From assembly GCA_017435665.1 (NCBI GenBank), contig JAFSEP010000031.1, forward strand, positions 1 to 44,803: 44,803 nt of DNA. The letters are read 5' to 3'. The translations under genes were made by a program, and so were the position numbers. Under the pieces are notes generated by a model that worked only from the letters and a program-made list of their open reading frames with translations, did not search any database and had not been told where the DNA came from. Within the stretch, counting starts at the first letter, position 1. Every line of letters begins with the position of its first letter. Shown one piece after another: positions 1-8,023 of the stretch. This stretch comes from Clostridia bacterium (GTDB lineage: Bacteria > Bacillota > Clostridia > Oscillospirales > Acutalibacteraceae).

Positions 1-44
1 CGTGGATTTTCAGTCCACTGCTCTACCAACTGAGCTACAGAGGC
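1..44 (-). tRNA. tRNA-Phe (GAA), 3' part cut off
   Basis: Read on the minus strand, the 5' acceptor strand, a normal D arm and an anticodon arm with loop CTGAAAA between GTGGA and TCCAC are present. This gives anticodon GAA (Phe). The T arm and 3' end lie beyond the window edge. It is the last visible member of a Val-Asp-Phe cluster. Confidence 0.93.
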
Positions 45-80
45 AAATTCCGGCAAGCGATATTTCGCCTACCTAAAGAA

Positions 81-157
81 TGGCGACCCGGAACGGGCTC
101 GAACCGTCGACCTCTAGCGTGACAGGCTAGCGTTCTAACCAACTGAACTACCGGGCC
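81..157 (-). tRNA. tRNA-Asp (GTC)
   Basis: A complete 77-nt cloverleaf on the minus strand. The anticodon loop CTGTCAC sits between CTAGC and GCTAG (anticodon GTC), the T loop is TTCGAGC, and the 3' CCA is encoded in the DNA at 81-83. Middle gene of the tRNA operon. Confidence 0.97.
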
Positions 158-162
158 ATTCA

Positions 163-238
163 TGGTGGGAACAATAGGGCTCGAACCTATGACCCTCTGC
201 TTGTAAGGCAGATGCTCTCCCAGCTGAGCTATGCTCCC
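163..238 (-). tRNA. tRNA-Val (TAC)
   Basis: A complete 76-nt cloverleaf on the minus strand. The anticodon loop CTTACAA lies between TCTGC and GCAGA (anticodon TAC). The acceptor stem GGGAGCA/TGTTCCC has one G-T pair, and CCA is encoded at 163-165. First gene of the operon, only 5 nt from tRNA-Asp. Confidence 0.97.
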
Positions 239-271
239 ATTTGTTACGCTTCCTCTCGTCAGCGCTTGTAT

Positions 272-300
272 ACTATACACTAATCAAAGCGTTTTGTCAA
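272..300 (-). promoter_or_regulatory. Promoter of the tRNA Val-Asp-Phe operon
   Basis: On the minus strand TTGACA (295-300) is followed by 17 bp and TATAGT (272-277), ending about 33 bp before tRNA-Val. Three 6-bp A tracts at exact 10-bp steps (305-310, 315-320, 325-330) lie directly upstream, as in a curved UP-element region. Confidence 0.8.
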
Positions 301-350
301 CACCTTTTTTCAAATTTTTTCAGATTTTTTTGCACCCTTGCAGCCTGCAC

Positions 351-379
351 AAAAAGACGGCTGCCGAAGCAGCCGTCTT
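351..379 (-). terminator. Terminator of pckG
   Basis: A perfect 11-bp stem (354-364 with 369-379), a 4-nt TTCG loop on the minus strand, then a T run. It lies 20 bp after the pckG stop codon. Confidence 0.92.
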
Positions 380-398
380 AAACAATACTCTATCTGAA

Positions 399-2192
399 TT
401 ATTCAGCAACGTTAGCCTTGAGTGTTTCAAGTTCCTTTCTGAGTTCAGCAGGAAGCTTGTCACCGAACTTACCGTAGAATTCTTCGATGCCCTTTGCATC
501 TTCTGCCCAAAGAGCCTTATCAACGTCAAGAATCTTCTTGAGTGACTCAACAGTAACCTCATCCTCGATGCCTTCAAGGTTGATATCTTCTGCATTGGGA
601 AGGAAGCCGATAGCTGTTTCCTGAGCGCCAACCTTACCTTCGCAACGGTTGATGATCCAATCAAGAACACGAAGGTTGTCACCGAAGCCGGGCCACATGA
701 AGTTGCCTTCGTCATCCTTACGGAACCAGTTAACATTGAAGATCTTGGGAGCCTTTTCGGGATCGAGTGTCTTACCGATATCGATCCAATGCTGCCAGTA
801 ATCAGCCATATCATAGCCGCAGAAGGGAAGCATAGCCATGGGGTCACGGCGAACAACACCTACTGCACCTGATGCAGCTGCTGTTGTTTCAGAAGCCATA
901 ATTGAACCAACGAATACACCGTGGTTCCAGTCTCTTGACTGATATACCAGCGGAGCAAGCTTTGCACGGCGTCCGCCGAATACAAATGCTGAAATGGGAA
1001 CACCTGCGGGATTTTCAAACTCGCTGCTGATGCAGGGACAGTTCTTTGCGGGAGCTGTGAAACGGCTGTTGGGATGAGCACCCTTGATTTCGTCTGTCTT
1101 GCCGTTCCAGGGCTTACCTGTCCATTCAAGAGCATTTTCGGGAGGATTCTTATCGAGACCTTCCCACCATACTGTATCGTTATCAAGGTTATATGCAACG
1201 TTTGTGAAGATTGTGCCCTGCTTTGTTGAAAGCAATGCATTGGGGTTTGACTTCATATTTGTGCCGGGAGCAACACCGAAGAAGCCGTTTTCGGGGTTGA
1301 TAGCGTAAAGTCTGCCGTCTTCACCCTTACGGATCCAAGCGATATCGTCACCTACGCACCATACCTTGTAGCCCTTCTTCTTGTATCCCTCGGGAGGAAT
1401 AAGCATAGCAAGGTTTGTCTTACCGCAAGCTGAGGGGAATGCAGCGCAGATATACTTAACTTCACCTTCGGGATTTTCAATACCGAGGATAAGCATATGC
1501 TCGGCCTGCCAGCCTTCGTTTCTGCCCTGATATGAAGCAATACGAAGAGCAAAGCACTTCTTACCGAGAAGAACGTTTCCGCCGTAACCTGAGTTAACTG
1601 AAATGATTGTGTTATCCTGGGGGAACTGACAGATGTATCTCTTTTCTTCGTCGATTTCGCACTTGCAGTGGAGACCACGAACCCAGTCATTGCTGTCACC
1701 GAGAGCTTCGAGAACATCAAAGCCAACTCTTGTCATAATTACCATATTGAGAACAACGTAGATTGAGTCTGTAAGCTCGATACCTGCCTTTGAGAAGGGT
1801 GAGCCAACGGGGCCCATTGAATAGGGAATGATATACATTGTTCTGCCCTTGTAGCTATCCTTAGCGATAGAATAGAGCATTTCATATGCCTCTGCGGGAT
1901 CCATCCAGTTGTTTGTGGGGCCTGCTTCTTCCTTAGTGGGAGCACAGATAAATGTTCTGCCTTCAACACGGGCAACGTCATTTACTGCTGTTCTGTGATA
2001 GTAGCAACCGGGAAGTAATTCCTGATTAAGCTTGATCATTTCGCCTGTTGAGCATGCTTCTGCTCTTAAAGCTTCGATCTGTTCCTCAGAGCCGTCAATC
2101 CATACGATTTTATCAGGATTAACAAGATTGATTTTGTCTTCAATCCAACTGAGAACGCTCTGATTTTTTGTGGGAGCATTTGTGAGTGACAT
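399..2192 (-). CDS. pckG: Phosphoenolpyruvate carboxykinase (GTP)
   Basis: This cytosolic enzyme interconverts oxaloacetate + GTP and PEP + CO2 + GDP, linking glycolysis to C4 acids; in fermentative gut Clostridia it often works in the CO2-fixing direction toward malate and succinate. The 597-residue protein has the usual length of the GTP family. Visible motifs are the P-loop AFPSACGKTN with the family's reactive cysteine, the RFTAP segment and the CPCIS region. The start at 2192 (MSLTNAP) is chosen because AGGAAAGGA lies just upstream; an in-frame ATG 22 codons earlier gives an N-terminus unlike the family and has no such site. It has its own promoter (2286-2314) and terminator, so it is separate from the hydrogenase cluster behind it. 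Confidence 0.97.
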   Translation of the reverse strand: MSLTNAPTKNQSVLSWIEDKINLVNPDKIVWIDGSEEQIEALRAEACSTGEMIKLNQELLPGCYYHRTAVNDVARVEGRTFICAPTKEEAGPTNNWMDPAEAYEMLYSIAKDSYKGRTMYIIPYSMGPVGSPFSKAGIELTDSIYVVLNMVIMTRVGFDVLEALGDSNDWVRGLHCKCEIDEEKRYICQFPQDNTIISVNSGYGGNVLLGKKCFALRIASYQGRNEGWQAEHMLILGIENPEGEVKYICAAFPSACGKTNLAMLIPPEGYKKKGYKVWCVGDDIAWIRKGEDGRLYAINPENGFFGVAPGTNMKSNPNALLSTKQGTIFTNVAYNLDNDTVWWEGLDKNPPENALEWTGKPWNGKTDEIKGAHPNSRFTAPAKNCPCISSEFENPAGVPISAFVFGGRRAKLAPLVYQSRDWNHGVFVGSIMASETTAAASGAVGVVRRDPMAMLPFCGYDMADYWQHWIDIGKTLDPEKAPKIFNVNWFRKDDEGNFMWPGFGDNLRVLDWIINRCEGKVGAQETAIGFLPNAEDINLEGIEDEVTVESLKKILDVDKALWAEDAKGIEEFYGKFGDKLPAELRKELETLKANVAE

Positions 2193-2285
2193 AATGTTTC
2201 CATCCTTTCCTGGCCGTAAGCCGATATATATTATTTTTTGTAGTAACGAATTTCTCAATAGTTCTCCATTTTACTATCATATAGT

Positions 2286-2314
2286 ATTATACAGAAGAAG
2301 GCCCTTTAATGCAA
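2286..2314 (-). promoter_or_regulatory. Promoter of pckG
   Basis: On the minus strand TTGCAT (2309-2314), a 17-bp spacer and TATAAT (2286-2291) lie about 95 bp before the start codon. The AT-rich leader shows no riboswitch that I recognise. Confidence 0.65.
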
Positions 2315-2376
2315 GATTTATTTGATTAAAAATATAAAAAATTTGGTAATTTTTGGTATTGACCGCCCCGAAGCTC

Positions 2377-2407
2377 AAAAAAAGCGACGGACAACCGTCC
2401 GTCGCTT
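2377..2407 (-). terminator. Terminator of the hydrogenase cluster
   Basis: A perfect 11-bp stem (2382-2392 with 2397-2407), a 4-nt loop and a T7 run on the minus strand, 14 bp after the hydA stop codon. Confidence 0.92.
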
Positions 2408-2420
2408 AAATATATCGCAA

Positions 2421-4175
2421 TTACTTAACGTCAAAGAGAGGTCTTGCAACATATGATGTGTGGAGAATTTCGTGAGCCTTGTGGCTGCCCGGCTTCTCGA
2501 AGAAGTTGTCATATGCTTCCTTAACATCAGGATTAAGATGTGACTTTCTGAGAACCTTTGAGCTGTCATCAGCATAAAGAGCTGCTGCTCTGAGAGCCTT
2601 GAGGTCTGTGAAGTTACGTGTTGTAGCATCCTGAACGGGCTGACCGCCACCGTTGATACAACCGCCGGGACAGCACATAATCTCAACGAAGTGATAATCA
2701 GCTGTACCGTCCTTAATCTTATCCATAATGATCTTAGCGTTCTTTGTGCCGCTTGCAACAGCAACCTTAACGTCCATATCGCCAAGCTTGTAGGTAGCTT
2801 CCTTAACGCCTGCCATACCACGAACCTCGTGGAATTCAGGCTTTTCAAGCTCCTTGCCTGTGATAACCTCTGCTGCTGTACGGAGAGCTGCCTCCATAAC
2901 ACCGCCTGTTGCGCCGAAGATAACGCCTGCACCTGTGCCTTCACCGAGAGGTGCATCGAACTGCTCGTCGGGAAGAAGGTTGAAGTTGATACCTGCTGTC
3001 TTGATCATTCTGCCAAGCTCTCTTGTTGTAAGAGCGTAATCTACGTCTGCAACGCCTGCTGCATTCTGGTCATCTCTGCCACATTCGAACTTCTTAGCTG
3101 TACAGGGCATAATTGATACGCAAACGATATCCTTCGGGTCGATGCCCATCTTCTGTGCATAGTATGTCTTGATTGTTGCACCCTGCATCTGCTGGGGAGA
3201 CTTACATGTTGAAAGATGACCGAGCTGTTCGGGATAGTAGTGTTCGCAATACTTAACCCAACCGGGTGAGCATGATGTGATCATGGGAAGAGTGCCGCCT
3301 GTCTTTACTCTTTCGAGAAGCTCAGTTGCTTCTTCCATAATTGTAAGGTCAGCGCCGAAGTCTGTGTCAAATACCTTATCGAAGCCGAGACGGCGAAGTG
3401 CTGCAACCATCTTACCTGTTACAAGTGTACCGATGGGCATACCGAAGCATTCGCCGAGTGTAGCTCTGATAGAGGGAGCTGTCTGAACAACAACGTGCTT
3501 TGCGGGATCGTTGATAGCAGCAAACACCTTAGCTGTATCATCCTTTTCATATATAGCACCTGTGGGACAGGAAACAATACACTGACCGCAGGATACGCAT
3601 GATGTTTCACCGAGCTTAAGCTCAAATGCTGAGCTGACGTGAGTATCAATACCACGTGCATTTGCGCCGATAACTGAAATACCCTGATTATCGCAGGCTG
3701 CGATACAGCGGCGGCAGAGGATACACTTATCGTTGTCTCTTACCATATGAGCTGCAGATGTGTCAAGCTCATACTTGGGTGTTTCGCCCTCAAAGCGTGT
3801 TTCATCATCAACGCCGTATTCCTTGCAGAGCTTCTGAAGCTCGCAGTTACCGCTGCGTACGCATGATAAGCACTGTCTCTTATGAGTTGAAAGAATAAGC
3901 TCGAGTGTTGTCTTACGTGAAGCACGAACTTTTTCTGTATTTGTGAAAATTTCAGTACCGTCTCTTTCAATGGGGAATACGCAAGCTGTTACAAGGCTTC
4001 TTGCGCCCTTAACCTCTACCATACAGAAACGGCAGGCACCAATTTCATTGATATCCTTGAGGTAGCAGAGAGTGGGGATTTCAATACCTACCATTCTTGC
4101 TGCATCAATGATCTTTGTGCCATATGGAACAGTAACATCCATACCGTTGATTTTAATATTAAGCATCTTTTCCAT
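2421..4175 (-). CDS. hydA: NADH-linked [FeFe]-hydrogenase catalytic subunit HydA
   Basis: Catalytic subunit of a cytosolic HydABC-type hydrogenase that evolves H2 from NADH and reduced ferredoxin (or runs in reverse). The 584 residues carry, in order: a plant-type [2Fe-2S] domain (C37, C48, C51, C65), a His-Cys3 [4Fe-4S] site (H98, C102, C105, C111), two [4Fe-4S] ferredoxin motifs (C151-C161 and C193-C203), and the H-cluster domain with motifs TSCSPGW (300-306), MPCTAKK (356-362) and an L3 motif with C502 and C506, then the small-subunit-like tail. There is no extra C-terminal [2Fe-2S] domain. The first motif has Ser where CpI has its second Cys (see findings). The start is fixed by AAGGAGG 7 nt upstream. 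Last gene of the cluster, 12 bp after hydB. Confidence 0.95.
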   Translation of the reverse strand: MEKMLNIKINGMDVTVPYGTKIIDAARMVGIEIPTLCYLKDINEIGACRFCMVEVKGARSLVTACVFPIERDGTEIFTNTEKVRASRKTTLELILSTHKRQCLSCVRSGNCELQKLCKEYGVDDETRFEGETPKYELDTSAAHMVRDNDKCILCRRCIAACDNQGISVIGANARGIDTHVSSAFELKLGETSCVSCGQCIVSCPTGAIYEKDDTAKVFAAINDPAKHVVVQTAPSIRATLGECFGMPIGTLVTGKMVAALRRLGFDKVFDTDFGADLTIMEEATELLERVKTGGTLPMITSCSPGWVKYCEHYYPEQLGHLSTCKSPQQMQGATIKTYYAQKMGIDPKDIVCVSIMPCTAKKFECGRDDQNAAGVADVDYALTTRELGRMIKTAGINFNLLPDEQFDAPLGEGTGAGVIFGATGGVMEAALRTAAEVITGKELEKPEFHEVRGMAGVKEATYKLGDMDVKVAVASGTKNAKIIMDKIKDGTADYHFVEIMCCPGGCINGGGQPVQDATTRNFTDLKALRAAALYADDSSKVLRKSHLNPDVKEAYDNFFEKPGSHKAHEILHTSYVARPLFDVK

Positions 4176-4187
4176 TTCGGCACCTCC

Positions 4188-5990
4188 TTAAGACTTAACA
4201 ATAGCTTTGAACTTACATGAATCCATACATACACCGCACTTGATGCACTTTGACGGATCGATTGTATGAGCTTCCTTGACTGTACCTGAGATAGCACCAA
4301 CAGGGCACTTTCTTGCACAAAGAGTACAGCCCTTACACTTATCTGCTTCAATTGTGTATGAAAGAAGGTTCTTACATACGCCTGCGGGACACTTCTTATC
4401 AACAACGTGAGCTACATATTCATCACGGAAGAACTTGAGTGTAGCAAGAACGGGGTTGGGAGCTGTCTGACCGAGACCGCAGAGTGAGTTTTCCTTGATA
4501 TAGTTACAAAGCTCTTCAATCTTATCAAGATCCTCAAGTGTTGCGTTACCGTCAGTAACCTTGTCAAGCATTTCAAGAAGTCTCTTTGTACCTACACGGC
4601 AGGGAGTACACTTACCGCAGGATTCATCAACTGTGAAGTTGAGGAAGAACTTAGCAATATCTACCATACAGTTATCTTCGTCCATAACGATAAGACCGCC
4701 TGAACCCATCATACAACCGATAGCTGTAAGGTTATCATAGTCAATTTTCGTATCCATAAGTGATGCGGGGATACAACCGCCTGAGGGACCGCCTGTCTGA
4801 GCAGCCTTGAACTTCTTTCCGTTGGGAATACCGCCGCCGATTTCTTCAATGATTTCACGGAGTGTTGTACCCATGGGGATTTCAACAAGACCTGTGTTCT
4901 TGATCTTACCGCCGAGAGCAAATACCTTTGTGCCCTTTGACTTTTCTGTACCCATTGATGCAAAGAAGTCTGCACCCTCACGGATAATTGTGGGAATATT
5001 AGCAAATGTTTCAACGTTGTTTTCAGTTGTCGGCTTACCGAAGAGACCCTTAACTGCCGGATAAGGCGGACGGGGTCTGGGCTCACCACGGTTACCCTCG
5101 ATTGAAGTCATAAGAGCTGTTTCTTCACCGCATACGAATGCGCCTGCACCAAGACGGATGAAGAGGTCAAAGTCAAAGCCTGAACCGAAGATGTTCTTAC
5201 CGAGGAGGCCGTATTCTCTTGCATCGTCAATAGCCTTCTGTAAACGCTCAACAGCAATGGGATATTCAGCACGAACGTATACATAGCCTTCTGTTGCGCC
5301 TGTTGCATAGCCGCAGATAGCCATAGCTTCGATAATGCAGTGGGGGTCGCCTTCAAGAACCGAACGGTCCATAAATGCACCCGGGTCACCTTCGTCAGCG
5401 TTACATACAACATACTTCTGGTCAGCCTGGTTAGCTGCTGTGAAGCTCCACTTGAGACCTGTGGGGAAGCCACCGCCGCCTCTGCCACGGAGACCTGAAT
5501 CCTTGACAACCTGAATAACCTGTTCAGGAGTCATTTCTGTAAGACACTTACCGAGAGCAACATAACCGTCCATAGCGATATATTCGTCTATGCTTTCGGG
5601 GTTGATAACACCGCAGTTACGAAGAGCTACTCTATTCTGCTTTTTATAGAATGTTGTATCGTTGAGAGAAACAACCTTACCGGCTTCTTCAACAACGCTT
5701 TCATCAACATCTTTGTAAACGAGTCTGTCAACGGGACGTCCCTTGAGGAGATGCTCGCTAACGATTTCCTTTACATCATCCTTCTGAACACAGCTGTAAA
5801 ATGTGCCGTCGGGATAAACGATAACAACCGGGCCTAATGCACAAAGACCGAAACAGCCTGTTCTGACAATCTTTACTTCTTCTTCAAGTTCAAAAGCCTT
5901 GAGCTGGGCTTCAAACTCTTCAATAAGAGTTGCGCTGCCTGATGATGTACATCCGGTACCACCACAAATCAATACCTGAGCACGAATCAT
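4188..5990 (-). CDS. hydB: Hydrogenase NADH-binding subunit HydB (NuoF-like)
   Basis: Flavoprotein subunit that takes electrons to or from NADH and passes them to HydA; in HydABC complexes it is the likely bifurcation site. Domains in its 600 residues: N-terminal thioredoxin-like [2Fe-2S] (C9, C14, C46, C50), NuoF core with the FMN glycine loop RGRGGGGFPTG (168-178) and the NADH segment GAGAFVCGEETAL (281-293), [4Fe-4S] ligands C458, C461, C464, C504, and a C-terminal double ferredoxin domain (C552-C562, C582-C592). This length and order match HydB rather than complex I NuoF, which is shorter and lacks both ends. GGAGG precedes the ATG. Confidence 0.95.
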   Translation of the reverse strand: MIRAQVLICGGTGCTSSGSATLIEEFEAQLKAFELEEEVKIVRTGCFGLCALGPVVIVYPDGTFYSCVQKDDVKEIVSEHLLKGRPVDRLVYKDVDESVVEEAGKVVSLNDTTFYKKQNRVALRNCGVINPESIDEYIAMDGYVALGKCLTEMTPEQVIQVVKDSGLRGRGGGGFPTGLKWSFTAANQADQKYVVCNADEGDPGAFMDRSVLEGDPHCIIEAMAICGYATGATEGYVYVRAEYPIAVERLQKAIDDAREYGLLGKNIFGSGFDFDLFIRLGAGAFVCGEETALMTSIEGNRGEPRPRPPYPAVKGLFGKPTTENNVETFANIPTIIREGADFFASMGTEKSKGTKVFALGGKIKNTGLVEIPMGTTLREIIEEIGGGIPNGKKFKAAQTGGPSGGCIPASLMDTKIDYDNLTAIGCMMGSGGLIVMDEDNCMVDIAKFFLNFTVDESCGKCTPCRVGTKRLLEMLDKVTDGNATLEDLDKIEELCNYIKENSLCGLGQTAPNPVLATLKFFRDEYVAHVVDKKCPAGVCKNLLSYTIEADKCKGCTLCARKCPVGAISGTVKEAHTIDPSKCIKCGVCMDSCKFKAIVKS

Positions 5991-6009
5991 AATTTATACC
6001 TCCAAAAAT

Positions 6010-6378
6010 TTATACTTCGTCTTTATATGTGTATTCGCTGATAGGCTGTCCGCCCTTGAGATGCTTCTCCACAACTTCCTTTGCCTTCTCTGCGTTCATC
6101 TTGACATAAGTAACCTTGTCCTTACCTGCTTCAAAGATTTCAACAACGGGCTCGTACTGACAGATGCCGATACAGCCTGTCTGAGTTACTGTTACCTTGT
6201 CAGCAAGGTTTTCTGCGTTTACTGCCTCAACAAAAGCATTGAGAACAGGTCTTGCACCTGCTGCGATACCGCATGTTGCCATACCGACAACTACTCTTAA
6301 ATCGCCTGTGCCTTCACGCATAACAACCTTGTTCTGCATTTTTTCCTTGATTGCTGCAAGTTCTGCTAATGACTTCAT
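6010..6378 (-). CDS. HydD-like small thioredoxin-fold hydrogenase accessory subunit
   Basis: A 122-residue protein related to the [2Fe-2S] thioredoxin-like domains of NuoE and HydB, placed directly before hydB as in the hydC-E-D-B-A clusters of acetogens. Only three cysteines are present (C36, C69, C73). The CIGIC pair is intact, but the first of the usual four ligands is replaced in the VVVGMATC segment, so a normal [2Fe-2S] cluster is doubtful. A structural or assembly role in the hydrogenase complex is inferred. AAAGGA lies 9 nt before the ATG. Confidence 0.8.
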   Translation of the reverse strand: MKSLAELAAIKEKMQNKVVMREGTGDLRVVVGMATCGIAAGARPVLNAFVEAVNAENLADKVTVTQTGCIGICQYEPVVEIFEAGKDKVTYVKMNAEKAKEVVEKHLKGGQPISEYTYKDEV

Positions 6379-6411
6379 AGTTTAGGGTCCTTTCTATAAT
6401 TGATTTAATGT

Positions 6412-6963
6412 TTAACTTAATTCATCATACTGCTCACGAAGGTATTCCCCTATCCACGTGATTACCTCGAAATTATCGAGGGGTACGTCTCCGAGTTTTT
6501 CCTTCATTTCTTCAGTATGTAATTCAACTTTTTTATCACCCTTTGAATGTAAAAAATTCCATTCAATACCGGGTTGTCCCTGGATAAGAGTTACCACCGT
6601 TGAAGCTATATCACCCAGAGGAGTGAAATCAATGTGGTTCTTATAAAACAAAGCGCTCGTCCTTGTTCCGTGATTATCGGGATACTCACTCTTGTGACGG
6701 GAGGTTATCTCCACGCTGCCGCCTGTCTGCGCCGCAGCAAGCTGTAAAAGAGGAATTCCCAAGCCCACACTTCTGGTGGTTCTGGTTGTGGTAAACGGGT
6801 TTGTCACGCTTTCAAGGAAGTCGGCAGTCATTCCGCAGCCGTTATCCTCCACGGAAATCAGCATGGTCTCATCCGTTTCCTCAATGGTTATATCAATCTT
6901 ATCCGCTTTCGCTTTAACGGAGTTCTGGGCAATATCAAGAATATTCAGTGACAATTCTTTCAT
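6412..6963 (-). CDS. GHKL-type ATPase domain protein of the hydrogenase cluster
   Basis: A 183-residue stand-alone histidine-kinase-like ATPase. The N box (DIAQNSVKA, N14), the DNGCG motif near residue 40 and the G-rich SVGLGIPLL near 65-73 are visible. There is no phospho-acceptor HisKA domain, no membrane segment and no sensor domain. Proteins of this kind sit in hydrogenase clusters of many Clostridia. What it phosphorylates or binds is unknown; partners may be the neighbouring PHP, DRTGG or sensory-hydrogenase proteins. Its ATG overlaps the stop of the PHP gene by one base (TAATG), indicating translational coupling. Confidence 0.8.
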   Translation of the reverse strand: MKELSLNILDIAQNSVKAKADKIDITIEETDETMLISVEDNGCGMTADFLESVTNPFTTTRTTRSVGLGIPLLQLAAAQTGGSVEITSRHKSEYPDNHGTRTSALFYKNHIDFTPLGDIASTVVTLIQGQPGIEWNFLHSKGDKKVELHTEEMKEKLGDVPLDNFEVITWIGEYLREQYDELS

Positions 6964-7700
6964 TATTCCTCACCCCTGAGCTTTTTAAATAGGTTGTGTC
7001 TGACAAAAGCCGACGAATAGGGTTCATCTTCAATTTCGAAGTACGCATCCTTATCCCTCATATTCCAAAGATAATGAGCATCGGAAGAAACCACAATCAG
7101 CTTGTCCTTCACATTTTCATAATTACGGAAATATTCCTCAATCTTCTCTTTATCGTGAAACTCGGCACAGCGGAAATCAAGATAATCGGGGAAAACACCC
7201 AAGGTGGCGATTATGCCGTTTGACTGCCTGTCGATATGAGCAGGCCAACAAATTCCGCCATATTCCTTCACTATACCGCTTACCTCGTCTATGGTGATTT
7301 CGGTTGCATTGGAAAGAAGATATTCATCTGTTCCGATAACCTCATCATTTTCGTCAAGAATAAGCTGATTACCGAAAATATCCGTACGGTTGAGGATTTT
7401 TATTCTCCGTGTTTCAATATATTCATCGAACCTCATCGCCTCATCAAGTGTTTCAAAGAGGCAGACAACGTGAATATCCTCTGCTGTTGTCAGTTCCATT
7501 CCGGCTATGGGAATAATTCCGTTTTTCTTTGCCGCCGCAAAAAATGCGGGACAGTTTTTTGTTGTGTTATGGTCTGTCAGAGCGACTATATTCAGTCCGT
7601 TCAGCACAGCCATACCGCATATATTATTCGGTGTCATATCATCGTCTCCGCAGGGAGAAAGGCAGGAATGAATATGAAAATCGTAATAATACTTATTCAT
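6963..7700 (-). CDS. PHP-domain metal-dependent phosphoesterase
   Basis: A 245-residue PHP-family hydrolase. Metal-binding motifs visible in order are FHIHSCLSPCG at the N-terminus, ALTDHNTT, AGMEL, PAHID and SSDAHYLW, which together supply the His/Asp/Glu set of a di- or trinuclear centre. The substrate is unknown; relatives act on 3'-5' phosphoadenosine, short oligonucleotides or sugar phosphates. The position between a DRTGG protein and an ATPase inside a hydrogenase operon suggests a signalling or nucleotide role in redox control (inference). Start and stop overlap both neighbours (ATGA upstream, TAATG downstream). Confidence 0.85.
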   Translation of the reverse strand: MNKYYYDFHIHSCLSPCGDDDMTPNNICGMAVLNGLNIVALTDHNTTKNCPAFFAAAKKNGIIPIAGMELTTAEDIHVVCLFETLDEAMRFDEYIETRRIKILNRTDIFGNQLILDENDEVIGTDEYLLSNATEITIDEVSGIVKEYGGICWPAHIDRQSNGIIATLGVFPDYLDFRCAEFHDKEKIEEYFRNYENVKDKLIVVSSDAHYLWNMRDKDAYFEIEDEPYSSAFVRHNLFKKLRGEE

Positions 7701-8023
7701 ATCAGCTTGCCTATTGCAACCGCCGTTTCATATGCGGTCATCTGTGTTGAGAGAATATTGACACCCTTTTCGTTTGCTGTTGCGATTACGTTTTCATCAG
7801 CGGTTACACCCTCCGCCAGAATAATGCAACCAATATCTGCAAGAGATGCCACAGCAACGATATTTATATTTGACATAATGGTGATCCATGCACAGTTTTC
7901 TCTTGCTCTGCCCATTACCCAGCTGAGCAGGTCGCCTGCATAGCCACCCTCTACTTCTTTTTCACCATCAGGAACAGCAACGGGATTCAGGGAACATTTT
8001 GCCGCAAGTTCATTTACTGTCAT
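7697..8023 (-). CDS. DRTGG domain protein (downstream copy)
   Basis: A 108-residue protein that is almost entirely one DRTGG domain, a fold found alongside CBS domains and in phosphotransacetylase N-termini and thought to bind small ligands. Segments such as INIVAVASLADIGCIILAEG and the terminal TAYETAVAIGKL align by eye with the second copy at 9753-10106. The start MTVNELAAK at 8023 is chosen because it lies within the end of the sensory hydrogenase gene (14-bp overlap) and removes a non-homologous extension. The stop overlaps the PHP start (ATGA). Confidence 0.8.
   Translation of the reverse strand: MTVNELAAKCSLNPVAVPDGEKEVEGGYAGDLLSWVMGRARENCAWITIMSNINIVAVASLADIGCIILAEGVTADENVIATANEKGVNILSTQMTAYETAVAIGKLI

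Noticed and set aside
231-545. 104-codon frame on the plus strand
   Set aside because: It runs through tRNA-Val, the promoter, a terminator and the antisense of pckG, with no start signal.
2193-2258. Longer N-terminus of PEP carboxykinase
   Set aside because: The upstream 22 codons are not conserved-looking and lack a ribosome-binding site, whereas MSLTNAP has one.
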